NCBI RefSeq assembly: GCF_003932845.1
Contig: NZ_RQZH01000002.1
Coordinates: forward strand, 1 to 64,000
Reading direction: 5' to 3'
Source of the DNA: Prevotella sp. OH937_COT-195
Lineage (GTDB): Bacteria > Bacteroidota > Bacteroidia > Bacteroidales > Bacteroidaceae
DNA: 64,000 bases
The translations under genes and the position numbers were made by a program. This document shows, piece by piece, positions 16,920 to 25,511 of this stretch. The notes beneath the pieces are model-generated. The model searched no databases and was not told where the DNA came from. It saw only the letters and a program-made list of their open reading frames with translations. Position 1 is the stretch's first letter; the number at the start of each line of letters is the position of its first letter.

Positions 16920-17768
16920 TTAATATATTATCTCATACACTTCCTCGTACAATATTTGATCTCGGTTCATGTTGCGGTAAGCGTTTTTCAGGTCGGCATT
17001 TGATATGTCGACAGCCATGTTTGCATGTCGTCTTTTATCCAACATGCTGTGTGAGAACAGCCATTGATATGTTTTCTCGAGGTAGAAGATGCGTGCGAGT
17101 GCTCCGTGGCTGGCTCCGGTTAACCAATCGAACCGCAGCATGTTGTCATTGCCGGATTGTTGCAATGCCCGCACCACGTGTTTGGATTGCTCAATTCCCA
17201 CTGCGCGGTCGCCCGTTCCGTGTATTATCCAGAACGGCAGGTCGCCTAATCCCTGCACGTCTTTCAGCGAGCAACCGCCGCATAATGCCATTCCCGCAGC
17301 GACCTTCTCGGGGTATGTACCGCAGAAATCCATTGTGCCATAGCCGCCGAGACTCATTCCGAGGACATACACCCGGTTGTTGTCCATCGGGAAATTGTCC
17401 TCCACCCACTCAAGAACATTATTTATCTTATGCGGCTTCCACGCTCCCCCGGGGTTCTGCGGAGTGATGATCATGGCTCGTATGTCGCGCCCCATTTTCA
17501 GCGCGTGCAGCGGACCATAGCGTCGCGAGCGGTTCATGTCGCTGCCGCATAGGCTCGCTCCATGCAGAAATATGAGTACCGGAGTTTCATCGAGTGTTTC
17601 AGAATAATCGCCCGGAACATACAGCCAAAAGTCGTACCCGTCTTTTACCTCGCCTCTGAAAGCCTTCAACTGTCCCGGCTGCGCTGCCGCAAACATCACC
17701 GCGGCAAGCATCGCTGCCACCGTCACCGCGCGTTTGAAATTATGTTTTACGAATGAGTTCATTTTCAT
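16920..17768 (-). CDS. secreted alpha/beta-hydrolase (esterase)
   Basis: 282 residues with a signal peptide (hydrophobic about 13-29, cleavage near AAA-QPG). The nucleophile elbow GMSLGG has S139; an oxyanion motif LIFLHGAS precedes it; the acid and His are probably in GTGDRAVG and GASHGA. The overall pattern fits secreted phospholipase/carboxylesterase or feruloyl-esterase-like enzymes annotated in Bacteroidales. Substrate unknown. A -7 TAACTTTG lies at 17801-17808 on the minus strand; the gene is divergent from 17863. Confidence 0.82.
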   Translation of the reverse strand: MKMNSFVKHNFKRAVTVAAMLAAVMFAAAQPGQLKAFRGEVKDGYDFWLYVPGDYSETLDETPVLIFLHGASLCGSDMNRSRRYGPLHALKMGRDIRAMIITPQNPGGAWKPHKINNVLEWVEDNFPMDNNRVYVLGMSLGGYGTMDFCGTYPEKVAAGMALCGGCSLKDVQGLGDLPFWIIHGTGDRAVGIEQSKHVVRALQQSGNDNMLRFDWLTGASHGALARIFYLEKTYQWLFSHSMLDKRRHANMAVDISNADLKNAYRNMNRDQILYEEVYEIIY

Positions 17769-17826
17769 GTTAATATCTGTTAGGGCAAGTAATGTTTCTG
17801 CAAAGTTACGAAATACACTTTAATAT

Positions 17827-17857
17827 TTTGCCATTTGTGACAAAAAAACTAACTTTG
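17827..17857 (+). promoter_or_regulatory. promoter giving a probably leaderless transcript
   Basis: -33 TTTG 17827-17830 and -7 TAACTTTG 17850-17857, 19 bp apart. A start five to seven bases after the -7 box coincides with the ATG at 17863. Confidence 0.65.
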
Positions 17858-17862
17858 CATCT

Positions 17863-18459
17863 ATGAATGAAGAATTGAGAAGTGAAAAATGGAGCGAGAA
17901 CGTAATCATAGTAGATGCAGACTATGTTGACAGAGTGGCTTTCGATCTCATAGTAAATTTCGAACGTATGCTGATGAGACGCGTGCCGCAAGCCGACCTT
18001 GCAAGGTGGATAGACTGCATTGCACTCGACGGCGGAGTGCGTGAGGGAAATGGCGAGACGCAAATCGTTTTGTTGCACGATGTGGGAAAGAAAGTCATGG
18101 AGAATTTTTTGCCTGCCGATTATGATGACGAAATCAACGGAAAGGCATTCAACGACAATCTCGGAGAGTTTGTCATGACGGCAGTGGAAGTGCCGGACTT
18201 TTCGAACAAGGACGACATGATGCTTGAGATGGTGCAGATTGCCGCAGGAAGGAAAGAAGTAAAACGCATCATGGTGATACCTGACTGTGAGCGAAGCGAT
18301 ATTTACGACAGCCTGAGACGTGCTCTTACCGCCATCGGCGACGATAAGCGCATCACGCTTTTTGCCATGCAGCCGATGCCCGGCGGAAATTTCCGACAAG
18401 AAATACTGGGTTACTCGTTGATGAGCGCACTCGGAATAAAGGGGACGGAATTGGACTGA
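17863..18459 (+). CDS. DUF6621-like conserved protein
   Basis: 198 residues, no signal peptide or membrane segment. Alternating beta/alpha pattern (ENVIIVDADYVDRVAFDLI, ETQIVLLHDVG, IMVIPDCE). I believe it belongs to the Bacteroidales-specific DUF6621 family, whose role is unknown; that assignment is from memory of the sequence style. The ATG sits at the predicted transcript start. Copy 3 of the 197-bp repeat begins 33 bp past its stop. Confidence 0.7.
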   Translation: MNEELRSEKWSENVIIVDADYVDRVAFDLIVNFERMLMRRVPQADLARWIDCIALDGGVREGNGETQIVLLHDVGKKVMENFLPADYDDEINGKAFNDNLGEFVMTAVEVPDFSNKDDMMLEMVQIAAGRKEVKRIMVIPDCERSDIYDSLRRALTAIGDDKRITLFAMQPMPGGNFRQEILGYSLMSALGIKGTELD

Positions 18460-18492
18460 TAAACATCTTCGTTCCGTGGAAACTGCCAATTA

Positions 18493-18689
18493 AACCCAAA
18501 TCGGTCATTAGAACCCTCAACCGCTTTTGTTCGATTGTTGGGCAGATGTGCAGCCGTTTCATCGAAGGCGTAGCGGGCTGCGTCGAGATGTAATGGCTGC
18601 GCAGATGTCAGCAAGCGGGCTAAAGTAGTTGGGAAACGTAACGGCAATGGCAAATCTAAGCAAATGCGGTCTAATGACCGATTTGGGTT
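18493..18689. repeat. 197-bp dispersed repeat, copy 3
   Basis: Complete copy with perfect 20-bp terminal inverted repeats, AACCCAAATCGGTCATTAGA on the left and its exact complement on the right. Relative to copy 4 the eleventh base is G instead of T and the opposing base is C instead of A, so pairing is kept. From 18690 to 18987 I see no gene, only AT-rich DNA with an 8-bp inverted repeat CTATGTAC/GTACATAG at about 18805-18832. Confidence 0.95.
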
Positions 18690-18987
18690 AAAAGATGAAA
18701 AACACAGTGTGTGGAACATTCACGCATGGGCATTTCGATAAATTAGTACTAAACCTGCCGGACTCACGGACTGTATATTTCTACTCTCCGAAGAAACCGT
18801 GTATCTATGTACAAATAATTATATGTACATAGTTCGTCTGTTGTTTTGAGTTCGTATAACTCGCGTTAAATTATTTGTGGATTTTAAAATGTTTCTTTAA
18901 TTGTCTCATGCCTTTATCCCGTTTCTTCGATGGTTGGATATGGTATTATATTATTCAGTTCAATATACAATAGGAGGAATAAAACAA

Positions 18988-19026
18988 AAGCGGATCGGGC
19001 AAAGACGAAATATGCCCAATCCGCTT
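18988..19026 (-). terminator. terminator of spondin-lipoprotein gene
   Basis: Stem 18988-19001 (AAGCGGATCGGGCA) with 19013-19026 (TGCCCAATCCGCTT), one mismatch. Both flanks have T-rich runs in the sense needed, so it can act in both directions. Confidence 0.8.
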
Positions 19027-19048
19027 GTTTTTTCGAGGAAACCTCCTC

Positions 19049-20287
19049 TTATTTTATCGTTATTCTCAACACATTCTCAACAGAAGGTACCGGAAATGTG
19101 TTGCCAACTTTGGTAATAGGCTTATCTTCTGCCTGTGGCATTCCTCCAAAAAGCGCTTGTCTGTTTCCTGCTCCGGGAAATTGATCCACACCGGTTCCCG
19201 AATCAAACAAACCGGTACTTTTCGTTATATTGCCTTTTGACAATGCTGAAACGGGTTTCTCATTGGCATAAAACCAGTCGTTTGAAAAGCCGAACATGGA
19301 AACATAAGCCAACAAATCGCCTTCTTCTGCCTTATATCGTACCATCTCTTTTTTACCGGGACCAATCGGAGAGTTTCCTACTATATAAACCTCCTTAACT
19401 CCTTTCATCTTTTTCAGACTTTCTTTCAGCTTACTTGTATTTCCTTTCTGTGAAAGTTCTTTCAGTCCTAATCCGGGATCTTTTTTGTTCAGTTCATAAA
19501 CAGGATTTTTCGCACCTTGATATACTACGAGAAGTACAGGAGATATTCCCGTGATTATACCCGTGTTGGCTTCAACTTTTGCTTTCAATTTGTCCACATT
19601 TCCTTTCTGTGCTATGTCGCTGATTTCCGGATTGCTTTTTTCTCCGGGAGAAAAGAATGGCTTTTCTGCAAGAAGTTTGCTTCCGTCAAATGTAGAAACC
19701 GCCCATACACCGGGAGAAAAAGGAGTCTCATTTTTTGTTCCGGCAGAAATGTTTTTGAGAGTAAGCGTAAACTCTGAAGTAGATTCTTCGTATGCCAATG
19801 TCAATTGCATAAGTTTGGAAGCATCCACACCATTAACTTCCTTAATAGGGTTAGATTCCGGTGAACCGGTCTTATCGTTTATTGTTCCGTTATCCCATAA
19901 TTTTACTTGCGAAGAAACATCTCCTGTAATAGCCTTCCCTTGCTTGTCGAAAAGTTTTATGCCGGGTTGTTCTGATGCAAAAAACCAATCTTTGGATTTG
20001 CCATACATGGTGACAAACATCAATGCTTGATTTTTACCGGCACTAAACTTAAAATCAATACTTTGTCCGGGTAAAATAATAGGAAGATTTATCTCTTTGC
20101 TTCCAACCCCTTTGAATGTACCGCTCTCCACAAACAACTTTGGAGTAACGATATTCTCAATCATAAAAGTACGTGTGTCGTTATTCATGGGATTCCCCAT
20201 GTCTTCATTCTTACTACAAGAAAACAACACAGATGTCGCCACCAAAGCAATTACCGGAAAACCGGCTTTTAAAAGATTCTTTTTCAT
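19049..20287 (-). CDS. lipoprotein with two spondin-like domains
   Basis: 412 residues; lipobox LFSC places the lipidated Cys at C24, so it is membrane-anchored, probably at the cell surface. Two related halves are visible: residues about 40-160 (GKNQALMFVTMYGKSKDWFF then VKLWDNGT) and about 315-400 (LLAYVSMFGFSNDWFY then GLFDSGTGVDQFPGAG). The shared FxxSxDWFxA / DxGT pattern is that of Spondin_N domains in bacterial lipoproteins. It ends the ECF sigma operon reading leftward from 21822. Ligand unknown; adhesion is an inference from the animal family. Confidence 0.75.
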   Translation of the reverse strand: MKKNLLKAGFPVIALVATSVLFSCSKNEDMGNPMNNDTRTFMIENIVTPKLFVESGTFKGVGSKEINLPIILPGQSIDFKFSAGKNQALMFVTMYGKSKDWFFASEQPGIKLFDKQGKAITGDVSSQVKLWDNGTINDKTGSPESNPIKEVNGVDASKLMQLTLAYEESTSEFTLTLKNISAGTKNETPFSPGVWAVSTFDGSKLLAEKPFFSPGEKSNPEISDIAQKGNVDKLKAKVEANTGIITGISPVLLVVYQGAKNPVYELNKKDPGLGLKELSQKGNTSKLKESLKKMKGVKEVYIVGNSPIGPGKKEMVRYKAEEGDLLAYVSMFGFSNDWFYANEKPVSALSKGNITKSTGLFDSGTGVDQFPGAGNRQALFGGMPQAEDKPITKVGNTFPVPSVENVLRITIK

Positions 20288-20352
20288 TTTCTGTTTTTTT
20301 TAAATTAATAATTAATAGAGTCTATTTTTCATCTATTTCCATTATATTTATC

Positions 20353-20886
20353 TCATATTCCCCATGTCCTATATTTCAAAACATACGTATTTAAACACAT
20401 GTTTTCTTTATTGTTTCTCAAAATTAAAGGAATGTTTTTATTTTGAAGTATGCGAAACATTACTATACCGAAACCGATATATCCGATATTTTTAAGAATA
20501 AATAAATCTGTTGTAATTACCCCCTCTTTTATCAGCCACATATATATAGTGGAAAATAAAAGACCGAGTGTTGCGAATAATATAGATATTACTCCTAATA
20601 GAGTATGTTGTTTTTGGAAATGATATTTGATTGACAGAAGAATCAAAAAAGCCATTAAGATTTCTACTATTCCGGTAAAATAAGAAATAGTTTGTATCCC
20701 CAATGTCTCATATATTCCCCAAAAGAGAAGATTATATTCTGTAAAGGGCTTAATGGCTGCTGCATCCGTTTGAGTAAACTTAAATACTCCAATACAAATA
20801 AGAATGGCGGCAAATCCTAAAAGGGTTATATAATTCCCAATTTGAATTGTTCCTCCAAAAGGAAATGATTGTTTTCCTGCATTCAT
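20353..20886 (-). CDS. DUF417-family inner-membrane protein (YkgB-like)
   Basis: 177 residues with four hydrophobic segments (about 14-34, 68-87, 97-118, 128-147). The pattern GFAAILICIGVFKFTQTDAAAI followed by PFTEYNLLF is typical of DUF417 / YkgB proteins, which are DoxX-related and linked to reactive chlorine or oxidant stress in enterobacteria. It lies between the anti-sigma gene and the spondin lipoprotein gene, so it is probably under the ECF sigma factor. Strongly AT-rich. The last eight or so residues are unlike the family. Confidence 0.75.
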   Translation of the reverse strand: MNAGKQSFPFGGTIQIGNYITLLGFAAILICIGVFKFTQTDAAAIKPFTEYNLLFWGIYETLGIQTISYFTGIVEILMAFLILLSIKYHFQKQHTLLGVISILFATLGLLFSTIYMWLIKEGVITTDLFILKNIGYIGFGIVMFRILQNKNIPLILRNNKENMCLNTYVLKYRTWGI

Positions 20887-21007
20887 CTTGTCAATCTTTT
20901 CTTTAGTTACTCTGATTTCCTGTTAATTATTAGAAGCCACAGAAGGCTTTCCGCTTATATAGTCGGAAAAATCAGAAAATCATGACAAGCAGAATGAGAT
21001 TATGAGT

Positions 21008-21274
21008 TTATTTTTTTTTGATGTTATCTTTAAAAGATTGTATTTCAGTGTCTTCAAAAGATTTTTCTTCTTCATATTTTTTTGTTAGCAACTTATCTAT
21101 TCGCTCAACTTTTTCCACATAAGCAGCACACCATTTACAAACTAACAGGTGTGCATTAAGGCGCATCCTTGCAATAAGAGGAAGCTTACCGGCATTTCGT
21201 TGTTCAATCAACAATGGCACACGACTGCACGGCATGATAAGGAGATGGATCAATTTTCCGAACAATGCTTTCAT
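21008..21274 (-). CDS. putative anti-sigma factor, zinc-finger type
   Basis: 88 residues. The C-terminal half is a charged coil; the N-terminal half contains an HLLVCKWC segment with a further Cys at 16, the CxxC pattern of small ZAS/zf-HC2 anti-sigma proteins. No transmembrane segment is obvious, though residues 8-14 are hydrophobic. The start overlaps the ECF sigma stop by four bases, the standard arrangement. If correct it would hold the sigma factor inactive in the cytoplasm until a redox or metal signal acts on the Cys/His site. Confidence 0.6.
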   Translation of the reverse strand: MKALFGKLIHLLIMPCSRVPLLIEQRNAGKLPLIARMRLNAHLLVCKWCAAYVEKVERIDKLLTKKYEEEKSFEDTEIQSFKDNIKKK

Positions 21275-21822
21275 AACGTGTCAAACCAATTTAATTCAAT
21301 ACATTTTCTTAACTGCATGCGACTGCGCTGAAGTATTTTCCAAAGATTTGTCGAGGCTATGCCTAATTCATGACAAACCTTGTCGGCTTTTTTTTGTTCA
21401 ATGTAATATCGTTTTACTGTAATCCTCCATTGATTTGGAAGATGTTCTATACATCTGTCCAAAGTGTCTAATAGCGTACTGTCTGCTTCCGGATTATCTG
21501 AATTCTGAGGCCATTCGTTAAGTACGGAATTGTCTGTCCACGATCCCGATGAATCAAAGAACAACGACATACTGACAACTTCCGGATTGCGATATTGTAT
21601 TCGGTAGAAGTCGGATATTTTATTTTTCAAGATATTATGCAACCAAGACAACGGTGTACATTGTCTCTTAAAATTATTATAGGAAGATGAAGCGGACATA
21701 AAAGTATCCTGTACCAAGTCCATTGCATCATTTTTATCTGCCACCATCGACAAGGCTCTGTTCAGCAAAGAACCAGAGTAAAGTTCTATCCATTTGTTTA
21801 TTTCTTCGTTTTCCTGTTTCAT
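21271..21822 (-). CDS. ECF-type RNA polymerase sigma factor
   Basis: 183 residues with sigma region 2 (LSMVADKNDAMDLVQDTFMS) and region 4 (LPNQWRITVKRYYIEQKKAD then HELGIASTNLWKILQRSR). First gene of an operon with the putative anti-sigma, DUF417 and spondin lipoprotein genes. ECF factors usually read their own promoter; I could not identify a duplicated non-housekeeping promoter upstream. Region 4 resembles that of sigma factors co-transcribed with DUF417 in Bacteroidetes, from memory. Confidence 0.85.
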   Translation of the reverse strand: MKQENEEINKWIELYSGSLLNRALSMVADKNDAMDLVQDTFMSASSSYNNFKRQCTPLSWLHNILKNKISDFYRIQYRNPEVVSMSLFFDSSGSWTDNSVLNEWPQNSDNPEADSTLLDTLDRCIEHLPNQWRITVKRYYIEQKKADKVCHELGIASTNLWKILQRSRMQLRKCIELNWFDTL

Positions 21823-22313
21823 ATAAGAAATTCTGATAAATGCAATTAAGAAAAGTAATTTCTCCGTTTTTATAATTATATATTGAAGATTTTCTTATCT
21901 TACTATGTCGGGATTTGTTTTTATGGATGTCTTCCTTGCAACGTTTTTTACAAATCCCTTATTTATGAGTGACAGTGAGCAACAATTTAGAACACGTTTT
22001 TTCTTATGTTCTTTCAATATCTGCATGAATACTGTCTCTTTTTAAATAACGAATAAAAGTACACATTATTATATATGTGATATATTATTATAATAAACCG
22101 ATGTAATTTTGATTAAATTATATTTGCAGATACCGTAATCATATCCATATTCCACAACATAAGATGATTTTATCAATGTATTTGATGGGATGGCAAATTA
22201 CTGTAAATGGAATCTGACAATATCGTTTCGTATGTTGAAAACCTGCTGTTTGTCTATTTTTCCCCGCCCCATGTTATTTTATACTATATCTTTGCGTCAA
22301 AATAAATACCGTT
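21823..22313. other. AT-rich divergent intergenic region
   Basis: 491 bp between the ECF sigma gene and the 22314 operon. I see no gene. A -7-like TATCTTTG at 22287-22294 precedes the barrel gene without a matching -33 box. This is the expected site for ECF- or LytTR-dependent promoters but none is recognisable by eye. Confidence 0.5.
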
Positions 22314-23222
22314 ATGGAGCAAAGAATAATTATAGTATGTGTTTTTATATTGTTCCTCCTATCGGGAGGAGTGAATATATCTGCTCAAATTCAATTAAAG
22401 TCGGAATATATTTCTGCATCTGCATACAAAGATGAAAAAGGTAATAGAATTGGTGGAAAAGGGGATTTGCATACTTTCGAAGGTTCGGTGAAACTTCCCT
22501 TATCTGTAAAAGAAGATAGAAATGGCAAGTTGACGGCTTGGATTGTTACTTTGGATGGTACATACGCTTCTATGAATAATAAAGAAATGCCACGATATTT
22601 TACAGTGAAAGAACTTATGAATGCCCAATTGGGAATGATGCATATGCGCCCACTTAATGAGAAATGGTCTGTACTTGCCATTTTGGGAGCCGGGATATAC
22701 ACTGCCGATTTGAATAAAGTCTCAGGCAGTTCGTTTCTCGGACAAGGAGGTGTCTTATTTATCAGACATGTAAACAAGAATTTTGATTGGGGAGCCGGTG
22801 TTGCGTTGAATAATGCACTTGGCTATCCGATGATATTTCCTTCTTTATATATGGATTGGAAAATAGAGGGAAAGTACAAATTTAAATTATCCATGTATAA
22901 TACATTCAAAGCAGAAATCGGTACACAATTTAGCAAGAATTTCAAATTGGGGATACTTGCAGAATCCAAAGGACTAATGGCTGCAGTAGGAGAAAACGGA
23001 AATAATAAATATTTTGTGATGCAATATGGTTATATTGGTATTCAACCAGAGTTTAAAATAGGGAAAAACTTTTTTATCCCTATTGTCGGAGGAATTGTAG
23101 CATCAAGAGAAACTTATTTCCGTTCGCGGACATTGAAAGCTTTTTTCAGTAGCAAAGACGATTATCCGCATTTCGGTGTATCCCCCTATTTCTCAATAGG
23201 CATACGATACGGACTACAATAA
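22314..23222 (+). CDS. outer-membrane beta-barrel protein (DUF6268-like)
   Basis: 302 residues with a signal peptide (hydrophobic about 5-20, cleavage after SAQ). The mature part alternates short amphipathic strands ending in aromatic residues and closes with ISIGIRYGLQ, typical of an outer-membrane barrel. I believe it fits the DUF6268 family. It is the first gene of a five-gene rightward run ending with the LytTR regulator; the gap to the next gene is 37 bp. Confidence 0.7.
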   Translation: MEQRIIIVCVFILFLLSGGVNISAQIQLKSEYISASAYKDEKGNRIGGKGDLHTFEGSVKLPLSVKEDRNGKLTAWIVTLDGTYASMNNKEMPRYFTVKELMNAQLGMMHMRPLNEKWSVLAILGAGIYTADLNKVSGSSFLGQGGVLFIRHVNKNFDWGAGVALNNALGYPMIFPSLYMDWKIEGKYKFKLSMYNTFKAEIGTQFSKNFKLGILAESKGLMAAVGENGNNKYFVMQYGYIGIQPEFKIGKNFFIPIVGGIVASRETYFRSRTLKAFFSSKDDYPHFGVSPYFSIGIRYGLQ

Positions 23223-23259
23223 ATGCCCAAACATAACGTTTAACATATTATAAGATTAT

Positions 23260-24387
23260 ATGACAACAAAGTTCACATTATTCCTGTTGATAAGCCTGTT
23301 CGGACATGGAGTGACGTTTTCGCAAGATGTCGTAAATGAATTAACTGATTTGAAAGAAAATCAGATTCATAAGATATTTGAAAAAACAAAGAGTTTTCCC
23401 AATGGAACCCAGATGTCCATCGCGTTCATAGAAAATGGGAAATCTCGCTTTTATGGGATAATAAAGCAAAATGATACGATTAGAAATACCGAGAATAAAG
23501 ATAAGGTTTTCGAAATCGGCTCAATCTCGAAAATCTTTACGGCAACATTGCTTGCCGATGCAATACTTGAAAGAAAAATAAAAATGACAGACGACATAAA
23601 CAAGTTTTACCCTTACCCTTTTAAGGATAATGTTCGAATAACTTTTGGAAGTTTGTCAAATCATACATCCGGAATGGAAGAATATCCTGCGAATTTGGAT
23701 ATTTCTGAGTTTTTGGCAGACAGTACGAAAGCGGAGTGGAAAAATCCTTTCCAAAGATATGGTTATTCCGAATTAGAACATTATCTCAGAAATCAGTTGC
23801 AATTGTGTTGCAACCCGAATAAGCCGGAATATCTATATTCAAATTTTGGAACCGGTTTGCTGGGCTACACGCTATGCCGTATGGAAAAATGCGGTTTCGC
23901 AGAACTCATTTCCGGTAAAATTTTCAGAAAGTATAAAATGAACAATTCATATACGGACGCAAGGTTGGTGGAAAACGGTCTTGTCTATGGAATAAGCCGT
24001 ACAGGCGTTCCTGTGGGTAACTGGATATGGGACTCGGATGTATTTTTAGGCTCAGGCGGTATCCTTTCTTCTGCAAATGATTTGGCATGTTTCTTGGAAG
24101 CCCAATTCGATATGGATAACAAAGAACTTGCAATTACAAGAAAACCTACTTTCAAGGTAAACGACAAACTAAGCATGGCACTTGGGTGGCATATCGTAAA
24201 AACAAACAACGAAAATGAATTGTACTGGCATAATGGCGGTACGGGTGGTTTTTCTTCCTCTATGGTATTTGATATAAATAAAAAGAATGGAGTCATTATC
24301 CTTTCCAATGTTTCTTTTCTGCACACTGATGCAAAAAATGTAGATGTATTGTGCTTTGAGATAATGGAAGATTTGGGAAAAGAGTGA
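23260..24387 (+). CDS. serine hydrolase of beta-lactamase/PBP fold (class C-like)
   Basis: 375 residues; signal peptide about 1-21. Active-site motifs: SISK (S88, K91), YSN (193-195) and a C-terminal HNGGTGG in place of KTG. This set belongs to the class C beta-lactamase / D-aminopeptidase / esterase group; it does not prove beta-lactam resistance. Periplasmic. It sits between an outer-membrane barrel gene and a pair of sensor genes, so the product may make or remove the ligand that they sense. Confidence 0.85.
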   Translation: MTTKFTLFLLISLFGHGVTFSQDVVNELTDLKENQIHKIFEKTKSFPNGTQMSIAFIENGKSRFYGIIKQNDTIRNTENKDKVFEIGSISKIFTATLLADAILERKIKMTDDINKFYPYPFKDNVRITFGSLSNHTSGMEEYPANLDISEFLADSTKAEWKNPFQRYGYSELEHYLRNQLQLCCNPNKPEYLYSNFGTGLLGYTLCRMEKCGFAELISGKIFRKYKMNNSYTDARLVENGLVYGISRTGVPVGNWIWDSDVFLGSGGILSSANDLACFLEAQFDMDNKELAITRKPTFKVNDKLSMALGWHIVKTNNENELYWHNGGTGGFSSSMVFDINKKNGVIILSNVSFLHTDAKNVDVLCFEIMEDLGKE

Positions 24388-24399
24388 CAGTATATATGT

Positions 24400-25401
24400 A
24401 TGCAAGAGAAAAAGAAACAAAGTATATTGTATGATTTCCTTATGGAGAAGAGATACAAATGGAGTCGCCATTTCGTACTTGTCGTTTCCGTAGGCGTCAT
24501 CTCTGCAAACCATGTCTTCATTACCTATGGAGAACAAATTCGGGACGTGTATATTTGCGGTATTATATTTGCATATATGGCGGTTTATCTGTCAATGATA
24601 TATCTTAACATGTTTTTTTTCTTTCCAAGACTGTTGTTGACGGGAAAGTATGTACAATACACTTTTAGTCTTCTTGCTGCAATTTTCGCAGTAGTAACAG
24701 CAGACATCGTTTCGGAGTATTACGTTCATGTTGAGTATAAAATACCTCTCCATTCATATTCCTTTTTTCTCGACGGACGTAATAAGGTTATTGATTTTTT
24801 TTCCGATTTCTCGGTATTGACATTGTCGGTAACGAGCATTACCGTAATCATCTTCTATAAACATTGGATTCATGCCACAGAGAAAATGGAACAACTCGAA
24901 ACCCGGAAGATAACCACTGATTTAGAGAGATTGAAGAGCAATATCGGCACAAAATATCTTTTGGATAAACTGAGTAATATCACAGCACTCTGTATGACTG
25001 CCCCGGCAAAAGTGTCTCCACAACTATTGACATTGAGCCGAATAATACGCTATCGTTTATATGAATGCAACGATATGTTAGTGCTGTTAAATTCTGAAAT
25101 AAGGTTTCTAACCGACTATCTAGAGTTGGAGAAAGAACATGATACTATCGCTGAATTTTCAATATCTTGTCAACGTGACACACGTATATGTTTCATTCCT
25201 CCATTGACATTGTTATCGTTCATGGAGGAATATTTGTCTGATTTGTCAAAAAACGGACAGACAAAAATTAAGATTGGGATTGAAGTACATACCGATATGC
25301 TTGTATGTATCTTGACTGACAACGGTGATCCTCCGAAAACGAATAAGCGTATTTCCGCCATCTCGAAAAGTCAGAAAACTTTTAATACTATAATGAATTA
25401 G
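24400..25401 (+). CDS. LytS-type membrane pseudokinase
   Basis: 333 residues. Membrane region about residues 21-155 with several hydrophobic helices, then a helix and ATPase-like part that aligns with the neighbouring LytS kinase (DLERLKSNIGTKYLLDKLSN against ELQQLKNQINPHFLFNTLNN). The phospho-acceptor His is K185, the N-box Asn is E277, and the glycine-rich GLGL box is missing. It should not autophosphorylate. A 30-codon open frame continues in another phase from 25398 to 25490 (LGKGIYYSSKSLGIPIYKT), so the C-terminus may have been shortened by a frameshift. A regulatory partner of the next gene is a reasonable guess. Confidence 0.8.
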   Translation: MQEKKKQSILYDFLMEKRYKWSRHFVLVVSVGVISANHVFITYGEQIRDVYICGIIFAYMAVYLSMIYLNMFFFFPRLLLTGKYVQYTFSLLAAIFAVVTADIVSEYYVHVEYKIPLHSYSFFLDGRNKVIDFFSDFSVLTLSVTSITVIIFYKHWIHATEKMEQLETRKITTDLERLKSNIGTKYLLDKLSNITALCMTAPAKVSPQLLTLSRIIRYRLYECNDMLVLLNSEIRFLTDYLELEKEHDTIAEFSISCQRDTRICFIPPLTLLSFMEEYLSDLSKNGQTKIKIGIEVHTDMLVCILTDNGDPPKTNKRISAISKSQKTFNTIMN

Positions 25402-25511
25402 GAAAAGGGATATATTACTCATCGAAAAGTTTAGGAATTCCTATTTATAAGACTATAAATTTTACGATTGATTTTCTGACAAAGTTCTAATTATTAAATG
25501 TAAATAAAGAA

